A stretch of 12,870 nt of DNA, from assembly GCA_965656195.1 (NCBI GenBank), contig CBFHJL010000082.1, positions 1 to 12,870 on the forward strand. The letters run 5' to 3'. Source of the stretch: Brumimicrobium sp965656195 (GTDB lineage: Bacteria > Bacteroidota > Bacteroidia > Flavobacteriales_D > Crocinitomicaceae). Shown here piece after piece: positions 1 to 8,800 of this stretch (positions within the stretch are counted from its first letter, which is position 1; every line of letters starts with the position of its first letter). The notes under the pieces are model-generated. The model did not search any database, was not told where the DNA came from, and worked only from the letters and a program-made list of their open reading frames with translations. A program made the position numbers and the translations under genes.

Positions 1-2429
1 CTTTTGCCTGGGACTGAGAAAATCTGATACCCAAACGAATATTCTTTTATTAAGTGAAAGAAAGTATTCGAATCATAAGAAAATACTGACAAAGAAGTAT
101 CTAATAGCTGATATCTCGGTTCTTGATTCTTTGTCTCTCCAACTATAGAGTCGTAAGTCTCAGCTGCTAACACCTCACTGCCAAAAGACTCAATTTCATA
201 TTGAATTGAAGCAGTTCTTCCAATATACCCATATGCTGTAGGTATTAAGGAAGCATAATTTTCACCTTGCTTGACCCACTGATCATTAGGCTTTATCCAT
301 ATGCAACTATTCTCAGTTTCATACTGTATTGATTTGTTTGTTTCACCATAGCCATCTGTACCATATAACAAAACGTTATTTATATTGTAAATCAATGGAG
401 TATTCTCCACAATTACCTTTTTATCAGTATAGGTGATTTTGTAATCAATTGGGGCATAAAACGACTTCAATAAACTATTGTATTTAGCTCGGTCAATAGT
501 CATTGGCTTCGAAACACCGTCATTTTCAACAATCACACCTAAATCAACATTTCCTGTATTCGAACTATCTTTAAATATGAGCTTAACATTGCCTTCTTGA
601 AATGACTTCATCCCATTGGGGTATGTTACTTCAAAAAGACCAGAAGAATCAAATGGACGAACCATTATGCTTGAGTCGCTAAATTCAGAAAAATGATTTT
701 TAACATGTACTTGAAACAAATTATCTTTCTCTATAAACAGAGTCACGAGCGGCGATGGAAAATCTCCATGTCTTGAAGGTACAATTGGTAAGACTAATTT
801 TGAGTCGTTACTATTCAACTTTTCTATTCCTAATATCTCGTTTTCATACCCCAACTGGACTTGAAAAGTACTCATTCCGCCATTTCTACGTGTATTAAAA
901 AACAGACTGTTTGGCTCAAAATCTTTGCCTTTTATTAGGGATAAAGGTCCATGTTGATTTGAAGAATAATATATCGAATCACCTGGTAAAATATGTTTTG
1001 CTAATTCTAACGGACTTGACCGCTTGTATTCATCAACTCGTACTAGAATTTCGCCGTTTTTATCATATACAGTTTGGATATATGGTTCATCTAGAATTAC
1101 TCCATTTGAATCTAAAGGATAATCATTTACCAAGAAATATTCACCTCCAATTAATTCTATACTTTCATGCTCAGGGTGAATAATCCACTTCTTCTCTTCT
1201 AAATTGTATACACCAGAAGAATATGTACCTGGATCAGCAGGAGCATAGACCATATAACCTTCAGAATCAATGGAGTCCCCGCCATAAACATTTGAAAGAC
1301 CAAATTCATCTCGGTACTCGTTCATTACGTTTTTTACAATTAAAAGGTTTTCTCTCAACTCAACAGAAAAACGGATTTCATTTGAAAAAGCACCTGATTT
1401 ATTCTCACTGTAAACAGTTTGTTCGAGGCTAGGGTCTCCACTTAACTCAACATACTCGTTAAAAAGCAAACTACTATCTTTTCCATTGAACTCGCCTGAA
1501 CGATATTGAAATTCATTTCCATCAAACTCAACTATTGAGCGGCTTCCAGGATGATATAAAACAATATCAAACAAAACTGGAGAAAGTTCTTCATATTCGA
1601 AGAGGGTGTAATCAAATAAGTTAAATTTTACTAGACCATGCTTCCCGTCTCTCTCAATATAATAATGATTGTCTGTCCCAGACACTAGCTTAATACTATC
1701 CAATGAGAGAACTTGGCTCAAAAGTGATATTTTATAACTAGCATCAAATTGATTATCAGACAGCGTTTTTTGAAATATAAAATCTTGGTTTTTAAGCAGG
1801 TACCAATCTATAGTTAAGTATACATCATCGTCATCGAAACCGTGAAAGATAAAAAAGTGTTCGTTTATATGATCTACTCTTCTGTATTTTGGTTCAATTT
1901 CCCATTTTCTTGAACTCTTATTAAATATACCAGATTTGGATACATCAGGTAGACGTTCAGGATATATTACATTTCCATTAAAGTCTATTGAGTCTTCCCC
2001 GTATACATTGGCTAAAGGCATATCATAGGAAAGACCATATTGATGATCACGAATAACAAGTAGATCTTCATCTATTAACTCACACCTTAATTCTATACCT
2101 TCTTCAACGAAATAAACTTCAAAGCCATCCTTAAACTCTTTCGTGCCTTCTAATCCCTTCTCCCAATCATACTGGCGTATTGAACCATCTTTATCAATGG
2201 AAATAAGGATATTACCACTTTCAAAAAAATGCAGGTAGTCCTTTTGAAACTTCAATTTAAACTTTGATGTACTTACATCGTACAGTGCGCTTTTACCCTT
2301 TTTATATAATACTGCCAGGTCATTTCCAACCCACGTCATCGAGTCATGTTTGACTTTGATGTCAGTATTTTCTTGAGAATAACAACCTATACTCAGCAGT
2401 AGAATAGCAAGTGAAAAAATCGGTTTCAT
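1..2429 (-). CDS. Large exported protein with WG-repeat-like modules, C-terminus cut by window edge
   Basis: The frame is open from the ATG at 2429 to the left edge with no stop, giving at least 809 residues; the C-terminus lies outside the window. The N-terminus is a signal sequence (basic residue, then a hydrophobic run, residues 1-15) ending SIGC at 13-16. This fits a lipobox, although the following YSQ could instead be a signal peptidase I site. Two more in-frame ATGs lie upstream at 2444 and 2465; 2429 was chosen because it gives the most compact signal peptide. The mature part is mainly short beta-like stretches. Residues 261-266 (DGKHGL) and segments such as 166-180 and 405-419 (SG-[IV]-[FY]-N, then KW-x-I-x-P) resemble WG-type repeats. 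Residues 123-194 and 362-433 are an ungapped internal duplication. No catalytic motif is visible and the function is unknown. It follows the antiporter on the same strand, separated by two hairpins. Confidence 0.85.
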   Translation of the reverse strand, partial: MKPIFSLAILLLSIGCYSQENTDIKVKHDSMTWVGNDLAVLYKKGKSALYDVSTSKFKLKFQKDYLHFFESGNILISIDKDGSIRQYDWEKGLEGTKEFKDGFEVYFVEEGIELRCELIDEDLLVIRDHQYGLSYDMPLANVYGEDSIDFNGNVIYPERLPDVSKSGIFNKSSRKWEIEPKYRRVDHINEHFFIFHGFDDDDVYLTIDWYLLKNQDFIFQKTLSDNQFDASYKISLLSQVLSLDSIKLVSGTDNHYYIERDGKHGLVKFNLFDYTLFEYEELSPVLFDIVLYHPGSRSIVEFDGNEFQYRSGEFNGKDSSLLFNEYVELSGDPSLEQTVYSENKSGAFSNEIRFSVELRENLLIVKNVMNEYRDEFGLSNVYGGDSIDSEGYMVYAPADPGTYSSGVYNLEEKKWIIHPEHESIELIGGEYFLVNDYPLDSNGVILDEPYIQTVYDKNGEILVRVDEYKRSSPLELAKHILPGDSIYYSSNQHGPLSLIKGKDFEPNSLFFNTRRNGGMSTFQVQLGYENEILGIEKLNSNDSKLVLPIVPSRHGDFPSPLVTLFIEKDNLFQVHVKNHFSEFSDSSIMVRPFDSSGLFEVTYPNGMKSFQEGNVKLIFKDSSNTGNVDLGVIVENDGVSKPMTIDRAKYNSLLKSFYAPIDYKITYTDKKVIVENTPLIYNINNVLLYGTDGYGETNKSIQYETENSCIWIKPNDQWVKQGENYASLIPTAYGYIGRTASIQYEIESFGSEVLAAETYDSIVGETKNQEPRYQLLDTSLSVFSYDSNTFFHLIKEYSFGYQIFSVPGK
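1131..2063 (-). repeat. Internal protein-level duplication (two copies, 1848-2063 and 1131-1346)
   Basis: Residues 123-194 and 362-433 of the WG-like protein align without a gap at an offset of exactly 239 residues (717 bp). Both copies contain NVYG-x-DSID followed by G, Y, P, SG, N and KW-x-I-x-P. At least 18 of the first 40 positions from the Asn are identical. The DNA is well diverged, so the duplication is old. The module around it probably spans about 240 residues, but similarity outside the core is weak by eye. Confidence 0.7.
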
Positions 2430-2516
2430 GAAGTAATTTTGCATAAAAGTAAAAGATAGTTTCATATATAGTAATTATCTTATTTTGTTTTCGTTACAAA
2501 TACAAAGTCTTGATTC

Positions 2517-2539
2517 ACCTGGGGATTATCCTATCAGGT
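2517..2539. other. Imperfect hairpin between antiporter and WG-like gene
   Basis: ACCTG at 2517-2521 pairs with CAGGT at 2535-2539, with a possible inner GGA/TCC stem. There is no T-run on either side. It could extend the transcription stop after the antiporter, be an operator for the WG-like gene, or be chance. Confidence 0.3.
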
Positions 2540-2554
2540 ATCATAAATAATTAC

Positions 2555-2573
2555 TTTGAACCTGCCGTTCAAA
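2555..2573 (-). terminator. Hairpin just after the antiporter stop codon
   Basis: A perfect 7-bp stem (TTTGAAC at 2555-2561, GTTCAAA at 2567-2573) encloses a 5-nt loop. It begins 4 bp past the antiporter stop codon in the direction of transcription. The sequence after the stem is AT-rich but lacks a solid U-run, so it is a weak intrinsic terminator or an mRNA 3'-end stabiliser rather than a textbook terminator. Confidence 0.45.
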
Positions 2574-2577
2574 TGAG

Positions 2578-4194
2578 TTAAGAAAACTTATTGAGAAAAG
2601 AATCACTGTTTTCTATGGCATGTTCGGCAAAGTCTTCACCTACCTCAGTTTTATAATTATAAATGAAATCCGCTCCCAGTTCTTCGAGCTTTTCTTTTTC
2701 ATCCTCGTAATGAGAAATAACAGCAATTTTAAACGAACGATTTTTCAACTTACTGATCTGTTTGAGAGAATTAGAGTTCGATGCAAAATTACTCATAGTA
2801 AGTATTACAAACTCTACACCTCTCCAATCAGATTCCTCCCAAAAATCTCGATCTGTAGTATCTCCCCAAACTACGTCAAAACCGTCATTTTTCATTTGAT
2901 TAATCATATCTTGATTATAATCTACACCTCTGATGTATTTCGGGAGGTCTTCATTTAGTCTGAGAAAAGCTGGCATACCGATACTCCCTAATCCCACTAC
3001 AACATACCTTACATTTCCAGAAAATAAAGGTTGACTATCTATCTCATCGGAAGTTCTATTCCAAGAATGCAACCTGTCTTGAAATCCTTCAAAAATTTCA
3101 TATGACCGCTCTACAATTGGAGAAGATAGTAAAAATGAAAAGCTCATCGCTAAAGCAATTGTAACCAACCAGTCGCTAGATAAGAAACCACTTGACACCG
3201 CAACGGCTCCCACGATGAGTCCGAACTCACTGAAATTCGATAAATGCATAGATGTCAAAAAGTTGCTCCTTGCTCTCAAGTCAAAAAAGGAAAATAGTTT
3301 GAAGAAAAGTATTCCCTTAAGAAAAATGAAACCAAGTAAAATAATAGCCAGTACCAAGTTGCTCCATGTCGGAACACCCTGAAGACCAATATTTATAAAA
3401 AATCCGATAAGAAAGAAATCCTTGTAACTCATCATACGATCATATAGTTCTCCCGATCGGTTGTGATTAACAAGTAACATTCCCACAATCAAAGCTCCTA
3501 AATCATACTTTAGATCAACCAAATCAAATGCTAGAGCTCCTCCAATAAAAGGGGCAAAAAAACCAAATACTGTTAACAGTTCACCATGACCTGTATGAGA
3601 TAATAAGCGAGATAAGATAAAATGCAAAACGTACAAATAAACAGGTAATGTCAATACCCAAATACTTGGCCATTCCGTCTTCGAAAGTGTAAGTAATAAG
3701 ACTGCAATAATATCTTGTATAATTAACACACCTATGGCAAATCTGCCGTGTCGGGAAGATATTTCACCTCGCTGTTCTAAAGATTTAATAATAAAAACTG
3801 TACTGGAAAAACTCAGTGCAATACCGACGAATATCGCCGTTTCAAGCGTTATACCCTCAAATAACGGAAGTGACAGGTAACTGAATAAAAATAGTACACC
3901 TCCAATTCCCATTGCAGAAATTAGCATATGGACTGAAGTCGTTATGAGGATTTCTTTTCTAAAAAGCTCAGATAACTTTATTTTTAAGCCTATGGTAAAC
4001 AGTAGTAAGGTTATACCTAAATCTGATAAGGTTGAAATCACTTCTTGAAGGTTACCTTCAGTGAACCCAAAGTAATTTAGAAAAAAACCTGTGGCCAAAA
4101 ATCCAATTAATGGAGGTAGGCTGATATTCTTCATGGCTAATCCACTTAGAAAGGCAATACTCAACCACAACGCATCAATATAGATTGGATTCAT
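2578..4194 (-). CDS. Kef-type monovalent cation:proton antiporter (CPA2) with RCK/TrkA-N domain
   Basis: A 538-residue inner-membrane antiporter predicted to exchange K+ or Na+ for protons, for pH or ion homeostasis. Residues 1-360 are a hydrophobic multi-helix CPA2 core. Family motifs include LLLFTIGLKI (63-72), the stretch SFSSTVFIIKSLEQRGE (128-144), and the Gln-Asp pair Q160-D161 in the QD helix that is central to transport in this family. GALIVGML (233-240) and the NFSEFGLIVGA segment (320-330) are also typical. A cytosolic Rossmann domain follows from about 395: GLGSIG (401-406) is the GxGxxG dinucleotide loop, D425 closes the second strand as expected for NAD(H) binding, and GDTTD (444-448) matches the GDATD motif of TrkA-N domains. 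The C-terminal TrkA-C domain is absent, as in the Kef branch. It starts 39 bp after the MATE gene, so the two are probably cotranscribed. The ion specificity cannot be read from the sequence. Confidence 0.95.
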   Translation of the reverse strand: MNPIYIDALWLSIAFLSGLAMKNISLPPLIGFLATGFFLNYFGFTEGNLQEVISTLSDLGITLLLFTIGLKIKLSELFRKEILITTSVHMLISAMGIGGVLFLFSYLSLPLFEGITLETAIFVGIALSFSSTVFIIKSLEQRGEISSRHGRFAIGVLIIQDIIAVLLLTLSKTEWPSIWVLTLPVYLYVLHFILSRLLSHTGHGELLTVFGFFAPFIGGALAFDLVDLKYDLGALIVGMLLVNHNRSGELYDRMMSYKDFFLIGFFINIGLQGVPTWSNLVLAIILLGFIFLKGILFFKLFSFFDLRARSNFLTSMHLSNFSEFGLIVGAVAVSSGFLSSDWLVTIALAMSFSFLLSSPIVERSYEIFEGFQDRLHSWNRTSDEIDSQPLFSGNVRYVVVGLGSIGMPAFLRLNEDLPKYIRGVDYNQDMINQMKNDGFDVVWGDTTDRDFWEESDWRGVEFVILTMSNFASNSNSLKQISKLKNRSFKIAVISHYEDEKEKLEELGADFIYNYKTEVGEDFAEHAIENSDSFLNKFS

Positions 4195-4233
4195 AGTAGT
4201 AAAGTTAATCCGAAAATAGGAGAACCTTGCTAT

Positions 4234-5598
4234 CTAAGGATCAAATCTTTTCAGCCAGAATCTAAAGTAGAAATAAGGAATAATAGATCTTAATAACATC
4301 CATGTAATGATTGAATACCATACAATTGCGAGTCCAGGAGAAAAATAGTCTCCTAAGAACAATACAGGCATAAAGCCTATAAATGTTGAAATAAATAATA
4401 CGTTTCTCAAAAACTTCGCTTTCCCCATTCCTTTAAAAACCCCATCCAAAGCAAAAGCAACTGCGTTGATTGGCAAACACAGAGCAAATAGAGGGAGTAC
4501 ATCGGGATATATCTCCCATACCGCATCATTATCAATCAAAAGCCCCATAATTGTCTGATCAAAAAGCAAAACTAAGGCGGCTAAAGAAAATGCCACAATT
4601 ACACTCAACATGAGATTACGATTTAAATTTCGCTCCATTGCGTCCTTATCTCTTGCACCAAGGAATCTTCCTGCCATTGCATTCGCAGCGGTAGCAAAAG
4701 AATCCAGGAAGAATGCTGAGAACAACCAAAGATTAAGAAGAACAGCATGTGTTGCTGCTTGCACTGTTCCATATATATTGGCAAATTTGTGTGTCAGAAT
4801 CAAAGCGATATTCAGTGTCAAAGTACGCAACACTAAATTCCCAGCAATCAATAATAACTCTGGGAACTTTGGATTGATTCTTTTAATGGTATTGAATAGC
4901 TGAATTTTAGAGTGAAAAATGAGAAAGTAAATTGTCATGGAAAACATGATTACCTGTGCAATCAAACTGGCATATGCGGCTCCTTCCACTCCCATGGGTT
5001 CATTGAATCCTCCCCAACCTAAAACAAACATGAAGTCTAGTAAAATATTAGTAGTTCCACCTACAACCGAAATTACCATTGCCCACCACGTATTTTGAAT
5101 CCCTCGGAAAACACCGAAAATTGAAAATGTAATCAATGTGAAAGGGAAGCCAAGTACACGAATATCATAGTAGCTAACCGCATCCCTTAAAATTGAACCC
5201 GTTGCAGACAATAGGTTTTCAAAGATCCAAGGCGACGTAACAAATGTTCCCAGCATTGCGATCACTCCTACGATCGCATTAAAATATATCATTTGCGGAA
5301 TTAATGAAGCCACTGTTCTCATTCGAAAAGCTCCATAGGCCTGAGAAACTACAGCTGAAATAGCGCTCTTCATTTGAGCGAAGATCCAAACTAAAGCTGA
5401 TAACATACTACCTGCTAAACCCACTGCTGCGACGGCAGATAAATTCTCATTAGAAGCATCAAATGATTCACTTCCTATGTTTCCCACAACTGCAAGGTCT
5501 GTTAAAGATAATACGGGCTCAACAATACCGCCAAGCATTGCGGGTAAAGCGAGTTTCCAAATGGATTTGTATGTTGGTTCTTTCAACCGTGAATTCAT
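4234..5598 (-). CDS. MATE family efflux transporter, DinF-like
   Basis: A 454-residue inner-membrane transporter, the usual length for MATE proteins, which exchange Na+ or H+ for cationic drugs, toxic metabolites or other organic compounds. The two six-helix halves are visible. The first begins with KLALPAMLGGIVEP (15-28) and contains D34, in the position of the conserved helix-1 Asp of the DinF branch, then GVFRGIQNT (162-170) and GVEGAAYASLIAQ (203-215). The second half contains the AATHAVLLNLWLF stretch (281-293), DSFATAANAMAGRFLGARD (299-317) and DGVFKGMGKAKF (385-396). The N-terminal opening resembles DinF more than NorM, but the substrate is unknown. The start is supported by its position just before the first helix. 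A -7 promoter element lies 6 bp upstream of the ATG, implying a very short or absent leader. It probably heads a two-gene unit with the antiporter. Confidence 0.95.
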   Translation of the reverse strand: MNSRLKEPTYKSIWKLALPAMLGGIVEPVLSLTDLAVVGNIGSESFDASNENLSAVAAVGLAGSMLSALVWIFAQMKSAISAVVSQAYGAFRMRTVASLIPQMIYFNAIVGVIAMLGTFVTSPWIFENLLSATGSILRDAVSYYDIRVLGFPFTLITFSIFGVFRGIQNTWWAMVISVVGGTTNILLDFMFVLGWGGFNEPMGVEGAAYASLIAQVIMFSMTIYFLIFHSKIQLFNTIKRINPKFPELLLIAGNLVLRTLTLNIALILTHKFANIYGTVQAATHAVLLNLWLFSAFFLDSFATAANAMAGRFLGARDKDAMERNLNRNLMLSVIVAFSLAALVLLFDQTIMGLLIDNDAVWEIYPDVLPLFALCLPINAVAFALDGVFKGMGKAKFLRNVLFISTFIGFMPVLFLGDYFSPGLAIVWYSIITWMLLRSIIPYFYFRFWLKRFDP

Positions 5599-5604
5599 AT
5601 TTTA

Positions 5605-5612
5605 CAAAGATA
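5605..5612 (-). promoter_or_regulatory. Bacteroidota -7 promoter element for the MATE gene
   Basis: The minus strand reads TATCTTTG, an exact match to the Bacteroidota sigma-factor -7 consensus TAnnTTTG. A TTG (plus-strand CAA at 5628-5630) lies upstream with a 15-nt spacer, shorter than the usual 17-23. Transcription from here would start almost at the MATE ATG at 5598, so the mRNA would be leaderless or nearly so. It is the only exact match facing the transporters in the divergent region. Confidence 0.5.
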
Positions 5613-5657
5613 CTATTCATTTGAATTCAACTTTTATACTGTTAGAATTATCAAAAC

Positions 5658-5694
5658 AATAGTGTAAATGTAAAAAAACTGACATAACACTATT
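5658..5694. promoter_or_regulatory. 8-bp-arm dyad in the divergent intergenic region (candidate operator)
   Basis: AATAGTGT (5658-5665) and its exact reverse complement ACACTATT (5687-5694) are separated by 21 bp. They lie upstream of both divergent genes, about 106 bp before the adhesin start and 60 bp behind the MATE start. The arm centres are 29 bp apart, close to three helical turns, so a dimeric regulator could bind both. On the plus strand the right arm runs into a T-run, so a hairpin role is an alternative. Confidence 0.35.
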
Positions 5695-5739
5695 TTTTAC
5701 TATTGATTATCCGATAGTTACAAGAACAATTTTCTTTCT

Positions 5740-5758
5740 AACTAAAAAAAAATTAGTT
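5740..5758. promoter_or_regulatory. AT-rich dyad upstream of the adhesin gene
   Basis: AACTAA (5740-5745) and TTAGTT (5753-5758) flank an all-A stretch, forming a 6-bp-arm palindrome 42 bp before the adhesin start. The A-tract may act as an upstream promoter element. No exact TAnnTTTG follows; the nearest is TATTTTTA at 5766-5773, with one mismatch in the fixed positions. The adhesin promoter is therefore not firmly located. Confidence 0.25.
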
Positions 5759-5800
5759 CAATTGATATTTTTATTAATTTACCGGTAAAATCTACTACAA

Positions 5801-8800
5801 ATGCACAAACTATTCCTACTCGGATCTGCGCTCTTCTGCGCTCTTCTCTCAAATGCTCAATTTATAGAAAACAAAGGTCAAGTGGTCGACCTCAATCAAA
5901 ACTTCCAACCAGAAGTAGAGTATTACGCTGGGGTAGGAAATGCTTCAGTTTTCTTTGAAAAAGACCGAATCGTATTCAATTTCCGCGAAAAAGATGAGTT
6001 TGACTTTTCAAATCCTCCATTCCGCGACAACAAAGACCTTAGAGATAGTGTCAAAGCTACATTGGGATCAACTTTTCATAGAATTGATTTACAATTGATT
6101 GGCTCTAGTTCTGAAGCGAAAATTGAAGGCGAAAGCAAAACAAGTCATTACACGAATTTCTTCCTCAACAAAAGGGAGGATATTCAAAATGTTCAGTCTT
6201 ATAATGAAATTAGGTATACTGAAGTTTATCCGAACATCGATCTACTATTTCACTTCACTTCAAAAGGCTTAAAATATGACTTCATACTAAAAGAAGGTGC
6301 TGATATAAATGATATCAAGTTTAGATATGAAGGGGCTGATAAAGTTTCAATCGATTCGGATGGAAAATTAAATATCAAGACAAATTTTGATGAAATAAAA
6401 GAAGATATTCCGTTGTCGTTTTTAGACGATGACAAAAGTAGAGTTACGGATGTAACCTACGAATTATTTAAAGATAATGTCATTGGTTTTTCCTTGGAAA
6501 AGGATATTACATTTTCTCAACTCACTATTGATCCTTTCTTAACATGGGCTACGTATTTCGAAGGACCTGTTGGTGATAATGAGTTGGATTATTACTCCTC
6601 AATAGCAGATGATCTTGGTAATTACTTTCTGGAAGGATGGATCAATAATGCGGCAAATGATTATCCTACTGTGGATCCTGGAGGGTCCGCTTATTTCCAG
6701 AATTACGTTTCCAACAATCTTTATATTGCGAAATTTGATCCCAATAGAAACCTCGTTTGGGCGACATACTACGGAGGGTCCACATCGATTGATTGGTCAA
6801 CAGCTACAGATCCATTAGCGATTTCGGGTACAACTCTCCATTTTGTTGGAAGTCAACTAAGTTCAGACGCCCCTTTAGTGAATGGAGGAGGATACTACTA
6901 TGGAGCTCCAAGTAGTGATCCTTACTGGTTGAGGATTAATAAAAATACTGGAGCATTATTACACGCAACAGCCTTCCCTTCACATACAAGTTCTCAACCT
7001 AGTATTGCAACGAGTAATTCAGGTCTAGTTGCCATAATTCAACAGACTTATGATTTTGGTAACCCAGAAATTCTTTTTAGACCTGGTGCGTACAACCAAG
7101 CGGTTAATGGCGATTATCAGGACATGCATATTATGCTCTTCAATAGTAGTAATAATTTGATTTGGGGAACATTCTTAGGAGGTCCAAATACAACCGACAA
7201 CTTCCACGTTACGTTTGATAACAACGACAATATTTTCTTTGTAGGAGAAGCGAATAATACATTTTCTCCAAACGCGACCAATACTCATTTACAAAGTTTT
7301 CCTGGATCCTATTATCAAAGCACCTATTCAGCGGCAATGGGTAATCACGATTTAATCATTGGTAAATTTAACTCAAGTGGAGCTTTAGTTTGGCACACTT
7401 TGTACGGAGGTGATGCTTCTGATGGACTAAAAAGTCAAATGGGAAATGGTTCTAGAGTTATCATAGATCCTGTCACACAAGATCTTTTAGTAATTGGTGG
7501 AACAAACAGCTCTAATTTCCCAATACAAACTTTAGCTGGCGCATATAATCAAACAACACCACCTTTAAATACAGATCCAAGCTCAGGGTCCTTCTCAGAT
7601 TTTAATAGTTTTATTATTAAGTTTAATAATGATGGAGCTCTCAATTGGTCTACTTACTGGGGTGATGACCCTAGCGGCGACTTATTATACGACGGTGTTT
7701 TTACGGGTTGTGAAAAATTCATAGTAAGTTCGCGTTCTTTCAGTCATACAACTTTACCTCAAGCTTCAGGATACAATCAAGCTACAGGAGGTCAAGGGTT
7801 TTTGATGCAGTTTGACGATAATTTTTCAGCAGAGTGGTCTTCTTATGTTAGTAGTGACATGGGTGAGCCTACAATTGCTCACTCTTCATTGGACAATAGA
7901 TTATACATTGGAGGCTCAACATTCTCTGAATCAATAACAACACTAGACCCAGGGAATGGAGCTTATTATGATGATATCAATGATGATCCAGACGCTGGCA
8001 CAACGAGCCCTTCTTTCCTTATCTACGAATTAGATCTTAACCCACAAGTTACTGGAACAAATACAGCTTGTGTTGGTCAAACTATTTCTCTCACAGGAAG
8101 TGGAACTCCAGCAGGCAGTATTCCTTGGGTAAGTTCAAATACTGGAGTTGCAACTGTTAATAGCAGTGGCGATGTAACAGGACAATCTGCAGGAACAGCC
8201 ACTATAACATATACCGATAACGCTGGTTGTTCTGCCAATTTCTCTATTACAATAGGAGCTGTACCTACTGCGAATGCTTCAGCAGTTAGTGCAACGCTTT
8301 GTGAAGGAGATGATATAGAGCTTACCGGAAATACTGTGGGAGGGGCTAACTATTCCTGGACAGGCCCTAATGGATTTACAAGTACTTCCGAAGACCCTAC
8401 AATCACTAATGCAGTGTCTGGTGATGCAGGAACATATTCTCTTGTAATCACATCTGGAGGATGTAGCTCTGCATCTGATGATGTAACAATCACCGTGAAT
8501 AACAATCCCAACGCAAATGCTGGAGTTGTTTCAAATACAGTATGTGCAGGTGACGATATAGAGTTAACGTCAAATACAGTTGGAGGAGCAACCTATTCAT
8601 GGACAGGGCCAAATGGATTCACAAGTTCGAATGAAGATCCTACTATTAGTGGTGCGACTACTGGAGCTGATGGGACGTACTCTTTAACAATAACGAATAA
8701 TGGTTGTATCTCAGCTACAGATAATGTTTCCGTAACAGTTAATGCATCTCCAACAGCTAATGCTGGAGTAACAAATGCGACGATCTGCTCAGGTGATAAT

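Noticed and set aside
911..1432. Two short plus-strand open frames (911-1183, 1223-1432)
   Set aside because: They lie antisense inside the continuous minus-strand WG-like gene, have low-complexity His/Leu/Asn-rich products and no recognisable start context.
2620..2958. Plus-strand open frame of 112 codons
   Set aside because: It is antisense to the nucleotide-binding domain of the antiporter, whose motifs fix the coding strand.
4195..4233. CCTT/AAGG mini-hairpin between MATE and antiporter genes
   Set aside because: The stem is only 4 bp, partly overlaps the MATE stop region and has no U-tract; a 39-bp gap fits simple cotranscription.
4610..4903. Plus-strand open frame of 97 codons
   Set aside because: It lies opposite the second half of the MATE transporter, and its product has no family features.
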